A stretch of DNA of 64,000 bases from Streptomyces bluensis (GCF_014650715.1 NZ_BMVM01000009.1:124001-188000), one strand, 5' to 3'. Counted from the first letter of the stretch, positions 8,282 to 17,289 are shown. Numbers and translations are program-made. Notes: generated by a model from the letters alone, not told the origin.

Positions 8282-9970
8282 TCAGTCACCCAGGTGCGTG
8301 GGCGCGAACATCCGCAGTACGGCAGGGAGGACGACCACCGAGGGGCCGGGGGCGGACAGCGCCCTCGCCAGGTCGGCCTCCAGCGCCTCGGGAGACGTAC
8401 GCACCCCCGGCACGCCGAACGACTCCGCCAGCGCCACGAAGTCCGGGCGGCCCAGCTCCGTGCCCGTCGCCTGTCCGAACGCGTCGGTCATGTACGCGCG
8501 CAGGATGCCGTAGCCGCCGTCGTCGATGATCAGCCAGGTGACGTTCAGGTCGTGCTGCCGTGCCGTGGCCAGTTCGGCGATCGAGTACAGGGCCCCGCCG
8601 TCGCCGGACACCGCGAGCACCGGGTGCGTCGGGTCGGCCGCCGCCGCGCCGAGGGCCGCCGGGAAGGCGTAGCCGAGGCCGCCCGCGCCCTGGGCCGAGT
8701 GCATGGTGCCCGGACCCTTCGCGTCGAAGGCGGACCAGGCCCAGTAGGAGAGAATCGTCATGTCCCAGAACGAGGGCGAGCGGGACGGGAGCGCCCTGCG
8801 TACGGACGCCAACAGGCCCTGTTCCAGGGTGAGTTGCTGGGAGGCGATGCGCGCCCGCACCCGGTCGAGGACCGCCCGCACCCGGTCCGGCGCCGCCTCG
8901 TCCTCGCGCGGCTCCACCGTCTCCAGCAGCGCCTGGAGCGCGAGTCGCGCGTCCGCGTGGATGCCAAGGGCCGGGTGGTTGGACTCCAGCTTGCCGAGGT
9001 CGGCCTCGATCTGGACGACACGGCCCCGCGGGGTGAACGTGTGGTAGTTGGAGGACAGTTCGCCCAGGCCCGAGCCGACCACCAGGAGGACGTCCGCGTC
9101 CTCAAGGAAGTCCGTGGTGTGCCGGTCCTCCAGCCAGGACTGGAGGGAGAGGGGGTGCGTCCAGGGGAACGCGCCCTTGCCGCCGAAGGTGGTGACCACG
9201 GGGGCGTTCAGCTTCTCGGCCAGCTGCCTCAGCTTGCCCGACGCGTCCGCCCGTACGACTCCCCCGCCCGCGATGATCGCCGGGCGGGCGGCTCGGGACA
9301 GCAGGTGCGCCGCCACCGCCGTCAGTTCGGGACGCGGGGGCAGGTCGTGCGGTGTCGCGTCCACGGCCGTCACCACCGGAAGGTGGGTCGTGGCCAGCAG
9401 CACGTCCTGGGGGATCTCCACCCACACCGGACCGTGCGGAGCCGTCAGCGCCGACTGCCAGGCGGCGGCGATCGCCGAGGGGATCTGCGACTGGGTACGG
9501 ACCGTGTGGACGGATTTGACGACGCCCCTGAAGGAGGCGGCCTGGTCGGGGAGTTCGTGCAGGTAGCCGTGGCGGCCGCCGCCCAGACCGGCCCTCGGGA
9601 CCTGACTGCTGATGGCCAGCACGGGTGCCGAGGCGGCCGCCGCTTCCTGCAACGCCGCGAGCGACATCAGCGCGCCCGGCCCCGTCGACAGCAGCAGCGG
9701 CGCGGCCTCGCCGGTGATCCGGCCGTACGCGTCCGCCGCGAACCCGGCGTTGTTCTCCACCCTCAGGCCCACGTACCGCAGGTCCGAGCGGCGCAGCGCG
9801 TCGAACACACCCAGTGCGTGCTGGCCGGGCAGGCCGAAGACGGTGGTCGCGCCGAGGCCCGCGAGGGTCTCCACGACCAGGTCTCCGCCGTTGCGCGCGG
9901 GAGGAGGGTTCAGAGCCGCCGAGATCTGCGCCGCCGTCGGGCGGAGCACCAGGTCGTGGTCGTGGGTCAC
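8282..9970 (-). CDS. Thiamine-pyrophosphate-dependent decarboxylase, candidate 2-ketoarginine decarboxylase
   Basis: This 562-residue protein has the three-domain layout of TPP enzymes of the acetolactate synthase/benzoylformate decarboxylase family. The activating glutamate lies in GLRVENNAGFAADAYGR, and the TPP/Mg motif is VSGDGGALYSIAEL followed by DDGGYGILR, with Asp where most relatives have Asn. It overlaps the upstream ureohydrolase gene by ATGA, and a solute symporter is encoded next. In Pseudomonas, AruI (a TPP enzyme) decarboxylates 2-ketoarginine and a guanidinobutyrase acts two steps later, so the same logic is proposed here. Acetolactate synthase proper is unlikely because no regulatory subunit is nearby. 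Confidence 0.8.
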   Translation of the reverse strand: MTHDHDLVLRPTAAQISAALNPPPARNGGDLVVETLAGLGATTVFGLPGQHALGVFDALRRSDLRYVGLRVENNAGFAADAYGRITGEAAPLLLSTGPGALMSLAALQEAAAASAPVLAISSQVPRAGLGGGRHGYLHELPDQAASFRGVVKSVHTVRTQSQIPSAIAAAWQSALTAPHGPVWVEIPQDVLLATTHLPVVTAVDATPHDLPPRPELTAVAAHLLSRAARPAIIAGGGVVRADASGKLRQLAEKLNAPVVTTFGGKGAFPWTHPLSLQSWLEDRHTTDFLEDADVLLVVGSGLGELSSNYHTFTPRGRVVQIEADLGKLESNHPALGIHADARLALQALLETVEPREDEAAPDRVRAVLDRVRARIASQQLTLEQGLLASVRRALPSRSPSFWDMTILSYWAWSAFDAKGPGTMHSAQGAGGLGYAFPAALGAAAADPTHPVLAVSGDGGALYSIAELATARQHDLNVTWLIIDDGGYGILRAYMTDAFGQATGTELGRPDFVALAESFGVPGVRTSPEALEADLARALSAPGPSVVVLPAVLRMFAPTHLGD

Positions 9971-10989
9971 TTCACTGCCTTCGCCTTCGCCGCCTTCACC
10001 TTCGCCGCCTTCTCCCCGGCGATCCGGCGGGACATGAGCGTCGTCAGCTCGTACGCCGTGTGCGAGGCCGCCACCGACGTGATCTCGGCGTGGTCGTACG
10101 CGGGCGCCACCTCGACGACATCGGCGGAGACCAGGTTGCAGGACGCCAGCCCGCGCAGGATCTCCAGGAGCTCCCGGGAGGTCATGCCTCCCGCCTCCGG
10201 GGTGCCGGTGCCGGGCGCGTGGGCCGGGTCGAGGCAGTCGATGTCGACGGAGATGTAGAGCGGGCGGTCGCCGATGCGCTGCCGGAGCTGGTCGGCCACC
10301 TCGTCGACACCACGTCGCATCACGTCCGCCGACGTCACGATGCCGAAGCCCATCCTGGCGTCGTCATCCAGGTCCTGCTTGCCGTACAGCGGCCCGCGCG
10401 TGCCCACGTGCGAGAGCGCCTCGGTGTCGAGGATGCCCTCCTCCACCGCACGCCGGAAAGGCGTCCCGTGCGTGTACTCGGCGCCGAAGTACGTGTCCCA
10501 GGTGTCGAGGTGGGCGTCGAAGTGGAGCAGCGCCACCGGGCCGTGCCGCTTCGCCACCGAGCGCAGCAGCGGTAGCGCGATGGTGTGGTCACCGCCCAGC
10601 GTCATCAGGCGCGCACCCGTGCCCAGCAGTTCGTCCGCCGCCGCCTCGACGGTCTCCACGGCCTCGTTGATGTCGAAGGGGTTGACGGCGATGTCGCCGC
10701 CGTCCGCCACCTGCGCCAGTGCGAACGGGGAGGCGTCCTGCGCCGGGTTGTAGGGGCGCAGCAGCCGGGACGCCTCGCGGATCGCGTTGCCGCCGAACCG
10801 GGCGCCCGGCCGGTACGAGACACCCGAGTCGAACGGCACGCCCACCACGGCGACGTCGGCACGTCCGCCGACCTCGTCGAGCCGGGGCAGCCGGGCGAAG
10901 GTCGCGGGCCCGGCGTAGCGCGGGATGCGGGACGAGTCGACGGGGCCGCGGGGGTGGCTGCCGCCGGTTGCCGCGTTCTCGATGCTCAT
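9967..10989 (-). CDS. speB: Agmatinase/guanidinobutyrase-type ureohydrolase
   Basis: The 340-residue protein belongs to the arginase/agmatinase family. The binuclear manganese ligands appear in order: LGGDHTIALPLLR, HFDAHLDTWD, and SVDIDCLDPAHAPGTGTPE. Length fits bacterial agmatinases and guanidinobutyrases (about 320-350). It hydrolyses a guanidino compound to urea plus an amine. The neighbours, a TPP decarboxylase (ATGA overlap) and a symporter, suggest 4-guanidinobutyrate or a related arginine derivative rather than agmatine. The family symbol is given, but the substrate is not settled by sequence. An unusual Lys/Ala-rich tail (AAKVKAAKAKAVK) ends the protein. Confidence 0.9.
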   Translation of the reverse strand: MSIENAATGGSHPRGPVDSSRIPRYAGPATFARLPRLDEVGGRADVAVVGVPFDSGVSYRPGARFGGNAIREASRLLRPYNPAQDASPFALAQVADGGDIAVNPFDINEAVETVEAAADELLGTGARLMTLGGDHTIALPLLRSVAKRHGPVALLHFDAHLDTWDTYFGAEYTHGTPFRRAVEEGILDTEALSHVGTRGPLYGKQDLDDDARMGFGIVTSADVMRRGVDEVADQLRQRIGDRPLYISVDIDCLDPAHAPGTGTPEAGGMTSRELLEILRGLASCNLVSADVVEVAPAYDHAEITSVAASHTAYELTTLMSRRIAGEKAAKVKAAKAKAVK

Positions 10990-11047
10990 TGAGGGGGTTC
11001 TCCAGGGGGTGCGGGTGCGCTTGGAACTACGGGTACTACGGGTCGTC

Positions 11048-12517
11048 CTACGCGCTGACGGCGGTCGGTTCCGGGGCGGCGCTCTCGCCGCGGCCCGCCA
11101 GCCGTTCCCGCCACGCGGCCAGTACGGCGGCGTCGGTGGCGGGGGTGGCCAGGGAGACGATCAGGTACGCGGCCAGCGAGGACAGCAGCCCGTAGTAGAC
11201 GGGCTCGTTGGCGAGGATCCCGTACGTCGCCATCAGCGCGACCACGGCGAGACCGCCGGCCACGACGGAGGCGAGGGCGCCGTACACCGTGCCGCGCCGC
11301 CACACCAGGCCGCCGAGGATGGGGACGAGGAGCCCGCCGACGAGGAGGTTGTACGCGACGGTCAGCGCCTCCACGACGTTGTCGATCGCGATGGCCGTAC
11401 CGATCACCGCGACGCCCATGACGAGGATGAAGGCGCGGTTGCCCCTGACCTCGTCGTGCGCGTCCCGGTCGCCTCCGGGGCGGACGGCTCCGCGCAGCCG
11501 GGACCAGATGTCGTTGTTGGCGACGGTCGCGCAGGCGATGAGGGCGCCCGAGGAGGTCGACATCACGGCGGCGAGGGCGGCGGCGAGCACCAGTCCGCGT
11601 ACGCCGACCGGTAGTTCGTCCTTGACGATGGTCGCGAAGGCGTCGTCCGCGCTGCCCAGCTTCGGGTAGAGCACCTTGGCCGCCGTACCGATGACGGCTC
11701 CGGCGAGGGCGTACGCCAGGCAGTACGTGCCCGCGATCGTGCCGCCCCACTTGGCGGTTCTGTCACTGCGCGCGGTGAACACGCGCTGCCAGATGTCCTG
11801 CCCGATGAGCATGCCGAACGTATAGATCAGCACGTAGGTGAAGATGGTCTCGCCGCCGATGCCGAGCGGGGCGAAGTAGTCGGCCGGCAGCTGGGCCTTC
11901 ATCTCGCTGAAGCCGCCCGCCTTGACGACGGCTATGGGCAGCAGCAGAAGCAGCACACCGACGGTCTTCACGACGAACTGCACCATGTCGGTCAGGGTGA
12001 TCGACCACATGCCGCCGAGGGTCGAGTACGCGACGACGATCGAGCCGCCGAGGACGATCGCGACCGTGCGGTTCAGGTCGAAGAGGACATCGAAGATCGT
12101 GGCGTACGCGATCGTCGAGGTGACCGCGAGCATCAGGGTGTACGCCCACATGACCACGCCGGAGATCACTCCGGCCCGGCCGCCGCCGTAGCGCAGGTCG
12201 AGCATCTCGGAGACGGTGTAGACCTTGAGGCGGGCGATGCGGGCGGAGAAGAAGACGCTCAGCGCGAGCAGTCCGAGGCCAATGGTGAACACCATCCAGG
12301 CCCCGGAGAGCCCGTACTTGTAGCCGAGCCCGACCCCGCCGATGGTGGAGGCTCCGCCGAGGACGATGGCGGCCATGGTCCCGGAGTACATGGCGGGCCC
12401 GAGGCGGCGCCCGGCGACGAGGAACTCGCTCTTGGACCGGGCGCGGCGCATGCCCCACCAGCCCATGGCCAGCATGCCGGCCAGATAGACGACGATGACG
12501 GTGTAGTCGATGGTCAT
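11048..12517 (-). CDS. Sodium:solute symporter (SSS family)
   Basis: A 489-residue integral membrane protein with about 13 hydrophobic segments, starting IDYTVIVVYLAGMLAMGWWG. The SSS signature region (GGASTIGGVGLGYKYGLSGA) lies near residue 55 and a second conserved block is SALI-like (VMSTSSGALIACATV) near residue 310. It imports a small solute with Na+. As first gene of the ureohydrolase/TPP-decarboxylase operon, it likely brings in the guanidino compound or another catabolic substrate. The operon faces a PucR-type regulator across a 198-bp gap that contains a strong inverted repeat. Confidence 0.9.
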   Translation of the reverse strand: MTIDYTVIVVYLAGMLAMGWWGMRRARSKSEFLVAGRRLGPAMYSGTMAAIVLGGASTIGGVGLGYKYGLSGAWMVFTIGLGLLALSVFFSARIARLKVYTVSEMLDLRYGGGRAGVISGVVMWAYTLMLAVTSTIAYATIFDVLFDLNRTVAIVLGGSIVVAYSTLGGMWSITLTDMVQFVVKTVGVLLLLLPIAVVKAGGFSEMKAQLPADYFAPLGIGGETIFTYVLIYTFGMLIGQDIWQRVFTARSDRTAKWGGTIAGTYCLAYALAGAVIGTAAKVLYPKLGSADDAFATIVKDELPVGVRGLVLAAALAAVMSTSSGALIACATVANNDIWSRLRGAVRPGGDRDAHDEVRGNRAFILVMGVAVIGTAIAIDNVVEALTVAYNLLVGGLLVPILGGLVWRRGTVYGALASVVAGGLAVVALMATYGILANEPVYYGLLSSLAAYLIVSLATPATDAAVLAAWRERLAGRGESAAPEPTAVSA

Positions 12518-12670
12518 ACGGGTCTCCTTCGCGCACCTCGGTGGCGTGTCGTGCAGGGGGTGGGGGTGGAGAGGGGGGACGGCCGGTGGCCGGCCGCGGG
12601 GACATCCGCCCGTACCCGCGGCTACCGGTCGGCACTGACACTAGGTGGCCGGAAAGCAACGCTGAAGTGT

Positions 12671-12710
12671 ACGTTTCCTCCATTCCGCGCCCAGCAGATG
12701 GAGGAAACGT
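12671..12710. promoter_or_regulatory. Perfect 13-bp inverted repeat covering the pucR-type gene's ribosome site
   Basis: The arms ACGTTTCCTCCAT (12671-12683) and ATGGAGGAAACGT (12698-12710) are exact reverse complements separated by 14 bases. The right arm contains the GGAGG ribosome-binding site for the ATG at 12716. It may be a DNA operator for the adjacent regulator or the divergent symporter operon, or an mRNA hairpin that hides the ribosome site. Confidence 0.75.
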
Positions 12711-12715
12711 CCACC

Positions 12716-14230
12716 ATGCCGGACCCGTCCGTACCAGTGGCCTCGCCGGTCCCGGTGGCCTCGTCAGTCCCCGCGGTACCTCCCACTCCGCCGGTCCCCC
12801 TCTCGGCGCTGCTGGCCCGTGAGGACCTCGCCCTGCGCCTGATCGCCGGCCCGCCGGACACCGGCACGGTGATCCACTGGGCGCAGACGTCGGAGATGGC
12901 GGACCCGTACCCGTATCTGCTGGGCGGCGAGCTGCTGCTGACGGCCGGGGTGCACATCCCGGACGCGGTCGGTTCGGGCACCTACTTCGACGACTACGTG
13001 TCCCGGATCGTGGCGGCGGGCGGTGCCGCGCTGGGTTTCGGTGTCGCGCCCGTGCACGACACGGTGCCGCGTGCGCTGGTCGCGGCCTGCGACACCCATG
13101 AACTGCCGCTCGTCGAGGTCCCGCCCCGGACCACCTTCGCGGCCGTCGCCCGCGCCGTCTGGCAGCTGATGGCGCAGGCCCGGCACGCGGAACTGCGCCG
13201 TGTGGCGGAGGCCCAGCAGAGCCTGGCCGCGGCGGCGGCCCGCCCGGACCCGGTACCGGCGGTCCTGCGGCAACTGGCCCGGCGGGTGGCCGGCTGGGCG
13301 GTGCTGTACGGGCCGGAGGGCGCGGAGCTCGCGACGGCGGGCCGGGAGCCGGGCGACGCGGCGCGGACGGCACTGACGGAGCTGGCAGGCGTCGTACGGC
13401 CGGGCTCCCCCTCCTCCGCCACCGACACCCTCGCGGGCACCCACCTCGCGGCCTACGCCCTGGGCGCGGGTCAGGGCTTTGTGCTCGGTGCGGCGGCGCC
13501 CCGGCGGGACCCCGGCGACCACATCATCGCCTCTCTCGCCGCCGTGCTCCTCTCCCTGCTCACCGGCGAGCACCACAGCGGCGCGGGCGCGGCACGTTCC
13601 TCGGCGCTGGTGCGGCTGCTGCTGGGAGCCGCGCCGGAGGCGGTCGCGCCCCTGCTCGGAGCCGGGCGGTGGGTCGTCGTGCACGCCCGCCCGGACACCG
13701 CCCGCCCGGACACGCACGCTCCCGACGCCATGGCGGCCTCCGCGCTCGGTGCGGCCCTCGGCTCCCCGCTGGTCGACCTGGCGCGGGACGTCGTACGCGT
13801 CCTCGTCCCGGCCGACCGCGAGACGACCCCGCAGCCGGGCTGGACCTTCGGGGTCAGCGCGCCAGCCGATCCCCGTGAGTGGGCCCTGGCCGACACGCAG
13901 GCCGCCCGCGCGCTGGCCCGTGCCCGTGCCACCCGCACACCGCTGGTCCACCACGCGGCGCGCCCCGCGCTCGCCGACCTCGTCCCCGCCGAGGACGCGG
14001 TCTCCCACGCCCGCGCCCTCCTCGCGCCCGTCGCCGGTACGCCCGCCCTCACGGAGACCCTGCGTACCTGGCTGTCGTTGCACGGCAGTTGGGACCGTAC
14101 GGCGGTGGCGCTGTCCGTCCACCGCAACACCGTCCGCCAACGCGTCGCGCGGTGCGCGGCGCTGCTCGACGCCGATCTCGACGACCCCGACGTGCGCATG
14201 GAGTTGTGGTTCGCCCTACGGCAGCGCTGA
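12716..14230 (+). CDS. PucR-family transcriptional regulator
   Basis: This 504-residue protein has the PucR layout: an N-terminal PucR domain with GGELLLTAGVHIP at residues ~65-80, a middle sensory/GGDEF-like region, and a C-terminal PucR-type HTH (LSLHGSWDRTAVALSVHRNT, then VRQRVARCAALLD). PucR regulators respond to purine or nitrogen-compound intermediates. It is divergent from the symporter/ureohydrolase/TPP operon and is its likely activator. The ATG at 12716 is chosen because GGAGG lies 11 bases upstream; an in-frame ATG at 12698 lacks that spacing. The N-terminus begins with an unusual Pro/Val-rich stretch of about 30 residues. Confidence 0.9.
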   Translation: MPDPSVPVASPVPVASSVPAVPPTPPVPLSALLAREDLALRLIAGPPDTGTVIHWAQTSEMADPYPYLLGGELLLTAGVHIPDAVGSGTYFDDYVSRIVAAGGAALGFGVAPVHDTVPRALVAACDTHELPLVEVPPRTTFAAVARAVWQLMAQARHAELRRVAEAQQSLAAAAARPDPVPAVLRQLARRVAGWAVLYGPEGAELATAGREPGDAARTALTELAGVVRPGSPSSATDTLAGTHLAAYALGAGQGFVLGAAAPRRDPGDHIIASLAAVLLSLLTGEHHSGAGAARSSALVRLLLGAAPEAVAPLLGAGRWVVVHARPDTARPDTHAPDAMAASALGAALGSPLVDLARDVVRVLVPADRETTPQPGWTFGVSAPADPREWALADTQAARALARARATRTPLVHHAARPALADLVPAEDAVSHARALLAPVAGTPALTETLRTWLSLHGSWDRTAVALSVHRNTVRQRVARCAALLDADLDDPDVRMELWFALRQR

Positions 14231-14315
14231 GGGGCCCGTCAAGGGCGGTGAACACCGAGTGACCCGTGTCCCAGCGTTCGGGACGTCGGGGTCACGCGCA
14301 GTCGTCTGCCCCACA

Positions 14316-15119
14316 ATGGGTGCCATGCCGATATCCGGGACCCCCAGCCGCGCCGAACTCGTCGACCACCTTGTCCGGACGCGTATCGCGGGCGACGTCG
14401 CCACGCCCCGCGAGAACAATCTCTCCCACTACCGCCAGCTGGCCAACGGCAACCGCCACTACTGGCTGGGCCTGGAACTCGGCGACCGCTGGACCGACGA
14501 GCAGGACGTCCTCGCGGTGATGGCGGAGCGCGTCGGAGTGAACGACGACGCGGAGCACCGCTACGGGCAGGACACCATCGACCCCGAGCTGACAGTGTCC
14601 GCGCTGGAGCGCATGGCGGCGCGGCTGCGCAAGGCGGCGGACGGCGAGCAGCGCGTCCTGTTCGCCACCGGCCACCCCGGCGGCCTGCTCGACGTGCACC
14701 GCGCCACGGCCGCCGCGCTGCGGGCCGCGGGCTGCGAGATCGTGGTGATCCCGGACGGTCTCCAGACGGAGGAGGGGTACGTGATGCAGTTCGCCGACGT
14801 GGCCGTCCTCGAACACGGTGCCACCCTCTGGCACACCCACTCGGGCGAGCCGATGAAGGCCATCCTCACGGGCCTGGAGCGCGAGGGCCGCCCGCTGCCC
14901 GACCTGGTCGTGGCCGACCACGGCTGGGCCGGCTACGCGGGGCAGCACGGCGTCGACTCCGTCGGCTACGCGGACTGCAACGACCCGGCGCTCTTCCTCG
15001 CCGAGTCCGAGGGCACCGTCCAGGTCGTGGTCCCGCTGGACGACCATGTGGTGAGCCCGCGCCACTACGACCCGATGACGGCGTACCTGCTGGACCAGGC
15101 GGGCCTCGTCCAGGACTGA
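14316..15119 (+). CDS. Conserved actinobacterial protein, usually annotated phosphatase
   Basis: The 267-residue product is soluble, begins PISGTPSRAELVDHLVRTRI, and has a conserved core FATGHPGGLLDVHRATAAAL, a central VIPDGLQTEEGYVMQF, and near the end DLVVADHGWAGYAGQHG then GYADCNDPALFLAE. It matches, from memory, a family widely labelled phosphatase in actinobacterial genomes, without an experimentally proven substrate known to me. His and Asp residues (GHPGG, VVADHGW, DDHVVSPRHYD) could form a metal site. Starts at 14316 and 14325 are both possible. It is 85 bases after the pucR-type gene and convergent with tesB. Confidence 0.7.
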   Translation: MGAMPISGTPSRAELVDHLVRTRIAGDVATPRENNLSHYRQLANGNRHYWLGLELGDRWTDEQDVLAVMAERVGVNDDAEHRYGQDTIDPELTVSALERMAARLRKAADGEQRVLFATGHPGGLLDVHRATAAALRAAGCEIVVIPDGLQTEEGYVMQFADVAVLEHGATLWHTHSGEPMKAILTGLEREGRPLPDLVVADHGWAGYAGQHGVDSVGYADCNDPALFLAESEGTVQVVVPLDDHVVSPRHYDPMTAYLLDQAGLVQD

Positions 15120-15124
15120 CGGGC

Positions 15125-15991
15125 TCACCTCGGGACCCGTACGACCCCCTCCTGGATCACCGAGATCGCCAGCTGTCCGTCCTGGGTGTAGATGCGGCCC
15201 TGGCCGAGCCCGCGCCCGGCGGACGAGGACGGTGACTCCTGGTCGTACAGGAGCCATTCGTCGGCCCGGAACGGCCGGTGGAACCACATCGCGTGGTCGA
15301 GCGAGGCCCCGACGACGTCCCCGACGGCCCAGCCGCCGCGCCCGTGCGCGAGCAGGATGGAGTCCAGGAGCGTCATGTCGGAGACGTAGGTGGCGAGGAC
15401 GACGTGCAGGAGGGGGTCGTCGTCGAGCTTGCCGTTGGTGCGGAACCACACCTGGGAGCGCGGTTCGCGCGGCCGGCCGTACCGGCCGTAGGGCGGGTCG
15501 TCGACATAGCGGACGTCGACGCCGGCCCGCGCCTCCAGGAGCTTGTCCACGACCCGGGGATCGAGACCGTACGCGGGCAGCCGCTCCTCGGCGGCGGGCA
15601 GGGTCTCCGGATCGGGCGCGGGCGGCATCGGCGCCTGGTGGTCGAGCCCTTCCTCGTACCGCTGGAAGGACGCCGACAGGGCGAAGATCGGCTGCCCGTG
15701 CTGGACCGCGACGACGCGGCGCGTGGTGAAGGAGCGGCCGTCGTTCATGCGGTCGACGGTGTAGACGATGGGCGCGCCGGCGTCGCCGACGCGCAGGAAG
15801 TACGCGTGGAGGGAGTGGGCGAGACGGTCCTCGGGGACCGTCCGCCCGGCGGCGACGAGCGCCTGGGCCGCGACCTGTCCGCCGAAGACGCGGGGGACGA
15901 CGCCGGGCCGGGACTGGCCGCGGAAGATGTTCTCCTCGATCTGTTCGAGGTCGAGCAGATCGAGGAGAGACTGCAGTGGTGCCTGACTCAT
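15125..15991 (-). CDS. tesB: Acyl-CoA thioesterase II
   Basis: The 288-residue protein is a tandem hot-dog TesB. Visible family blocks are FRGQSRPGVVPRVFGGQVAA with the usual QALVAA helix, YTVDRMNDGRSFTTRRVVAV in the N-terminal hot dog, and LLDSILLAHGRGG plus SLDHAMWFHRPFRADEWLLY and the Gln-containing tail GRIYTQDGQLAISVIQEGVV in the C-terminal one. It hydrolyses acyl-CoA to free acid and CoA. The start at 15991 is chosen because upstream residues do not fit the family. It neighbours an acyl-CoA dehydrogenase gene on the same strand, so a fatty-acid or branched-acyl-CoA role is likely. Confidence 0.95.
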   Translation of the reverse strand: MSQAPLQSLLDLLDLEQIEENIFRGQSRPGVVPRVFGGQVAAQALVAAGRTVPEDRLAHSLHAYFLRVGDAGAPIVYTVDRMNDGRSFTTRRVVAVQHGQPIFALSASFQRYEEGLDHQAPMPPAPDPETLPAAEERLPAYGLDPRVVDKLLEARAGVDVRYVDDPPYGRYGRPREPRSQVWFRTNGKLDDDPLLHVVLATYVSDMTLLDSILLAHGRGGWAVGDVVGASLDHAMWFHRPFRADEWLLYDQESPSSSAGRGLGQGRIYTQDGQLAISVIQEGVVRVPR

Positions 15992-16095
15992 GCCGCGAGT
16001 CTGCCAGCCCCGTGTTACAGCAGGCCGCGGAGTGTTACCGCCGAGTAGAGATCGGTTGAACATCACACGCGGCGGCGGAGCCCGGTCTCAGGAGC

Positions 16096-16123
16096 AGCCT
16101 GGTTCCAGGAGCCTGGTTCCAGG
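16096..16123. repeat. Two tandem 14-bp copies
   Basis: AGCCTGGTTCCAGG occurs twice head to tail, followed by a partial third copy (AGCCGGTTC). Each unit is nearly palindromic (CCTGG-TT-CCAGG). It lies just past the stop of the acyl-CoA dehydrogenase gene and before tesB, so it could also act in termination. Confidence 0.8.
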
Positions 16124-16131
16124 AGCCGGTT

Positions 16132-17289
16132 CTAGAGGCCCATGTCCTTCGCGATGATCGACTTCATGATCTCACTGGTGCCGCCGTAGATGCGGTTGAC
16201 GCGGTTGTCCGCGTACAGGCGGGCGATCGGGTACTCGTTCATGAAGCCGTAGCCGCCGTGCAGCTGGAGGCAGCGGTCGATGACGCGGTGTGCGACCTCG
16301 GTGGAGAACAGCTTGGCGCTCGCGGCCTCGGCGGGGGTGAGCTCACCCGCGTCCAGGGCCTCCAGTGCCCGGTCGACGACGGCTTCCGCCGCGTCCACCT
16401 CGGCCTGGCAGGCGGCCAGTTCGAACTTGGTGTTCTGGAAGTGGGCGACCGGCTGACCGAAGACGACGCGGTCCTTCACGTACTCCTTGGCGAACCGGAC
16501 GGCCGCCTTGGCCTGCGCGTACGCGCCGAAGGCGATGCCCCAGCGCTCGGAGGCCAGATTGTGGCCGAGGTAGTGGAAGCCCTTGTTCTCCTCACCGAGG
16601 AGATCCTCGGCGGGCACCTTGACGTCGACGAAGGCCAGTTCGGCCGTGTCGGAGGTCTTCAGTCCCAGCTTGTCGAGCTTCCGCCCGACGGAATAGCCCT
16701 CGGACTTGGTGTCCACGGCGAAGAGGGAGATGCCGTGGCGGCGGTCCTCGGCGCTCGGGGCGGAGGTCCGGGCGCAGACGATCACGCGGTCGGCGTGCAC
16801 ACCGCCGGTGATGAAGGTCTTGGCGCCGTTGAGGACGTAGTGCGTCCCGTCCTCGCTGAGCTTGGCGGTGGTCTTCATGCCCGCGAGGTCGGAGCCGGTG
16901 CCCGGCTCGGTCATCGCGATGGCCCACATCTCCTCGCCGGTGACGAACTTCGGCAGGTAGCGCTTCTTCTGCTCGTCGCTGGCGAGCATCTTGATGTACG
17001 GCAGGCCGAGCAGCACGTGCACGCCCGAGCCGCCGAAGGTCACGCCCGCGCGGGCGGTCTCCTCGTACACCACGGCCTCGAACTTGTACGAGTCGATGCC
17101 CGCGCCGCCGTACTCCTCGTCGACACGGATGCCGAAGACGCCGAGGTCGGCGAGCTTGTAGTAGAAGTCGCGCGGCGCCTGGCCGGCGGCGAGCCACTCG
17201 TCGTAAACGGGGACGACCTCGGCCTCGATGAAGGCCCGAAGGGTCTCCCGGAACGCCTCGTGATCCTCGTTGAACACCGTACGGCGCAC
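16132..17289 (-). CDS. Acyl-CoA dehydrogenase family protein
   Basis: The 385-residue protein has the full acyl-CoA dehydrogenase fold: N-terminal helical domain, flavin-binding beta domain with WAIAMTEPGTGSDLAGMKTT and NGAKTFITGG, and the C-terminal helical domain with RVVFGQPVAHFQ and LHGGYGFMNEYPIARLYADN. The usual catalytic Glu of short/medium-chain enzymes (EGTSE) is replaced by Gly (YGGTSEIM), as in isovaleryl and long-chain types whose base lies on another helix. At that helix this protein has Asp (YVKDRVVFG). The substrate is therefore unclear. It lies beside tesB and the TetR-controlled leucine-type operon. Confidence 0.9.
   Translation of the reverse strand: MRRTVFNEDHEAFRETLRAFIEAEVVPVYDEWLAAGQAPRDFYYKLADLGVFGIRVDEEYGGAGIDSYKFEAVVYEETARAGVTFGGSGVHVLLGLPYIKMLASDEQKKRYLPKFVTGEEMWAIAMTEPGTGSDLAGMKTTAKLSEDGTHYVLNGAKTFITGGVHADRVIVCARTSAPSAEDRRHGISLFAVDTKSEGYSVGRKLDKLGLKTSDTAELAFVDVKVPAEDLLGEENKGFHYLGHNLASERWGIAFGAYAQAKAAVRFAKEYVKDRVVFGQPVAHFQNTKFELAACQAEVDAAEAVVDRALEALDAGELTPAEAASAKLFSTEVAHRVIDRCLQLHGGYGFMNEYPIARLYADNRVNRIYGGTSEIMKSIIAKDMGL

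Noticed and set aside
8282..9970. Acetolactate synthase for branched-chain amino acid synthesis
   Set aside because: There is no small regulatory subunit or ilvC beside it, and the neighbours are a ureohydrolase and a symporter.
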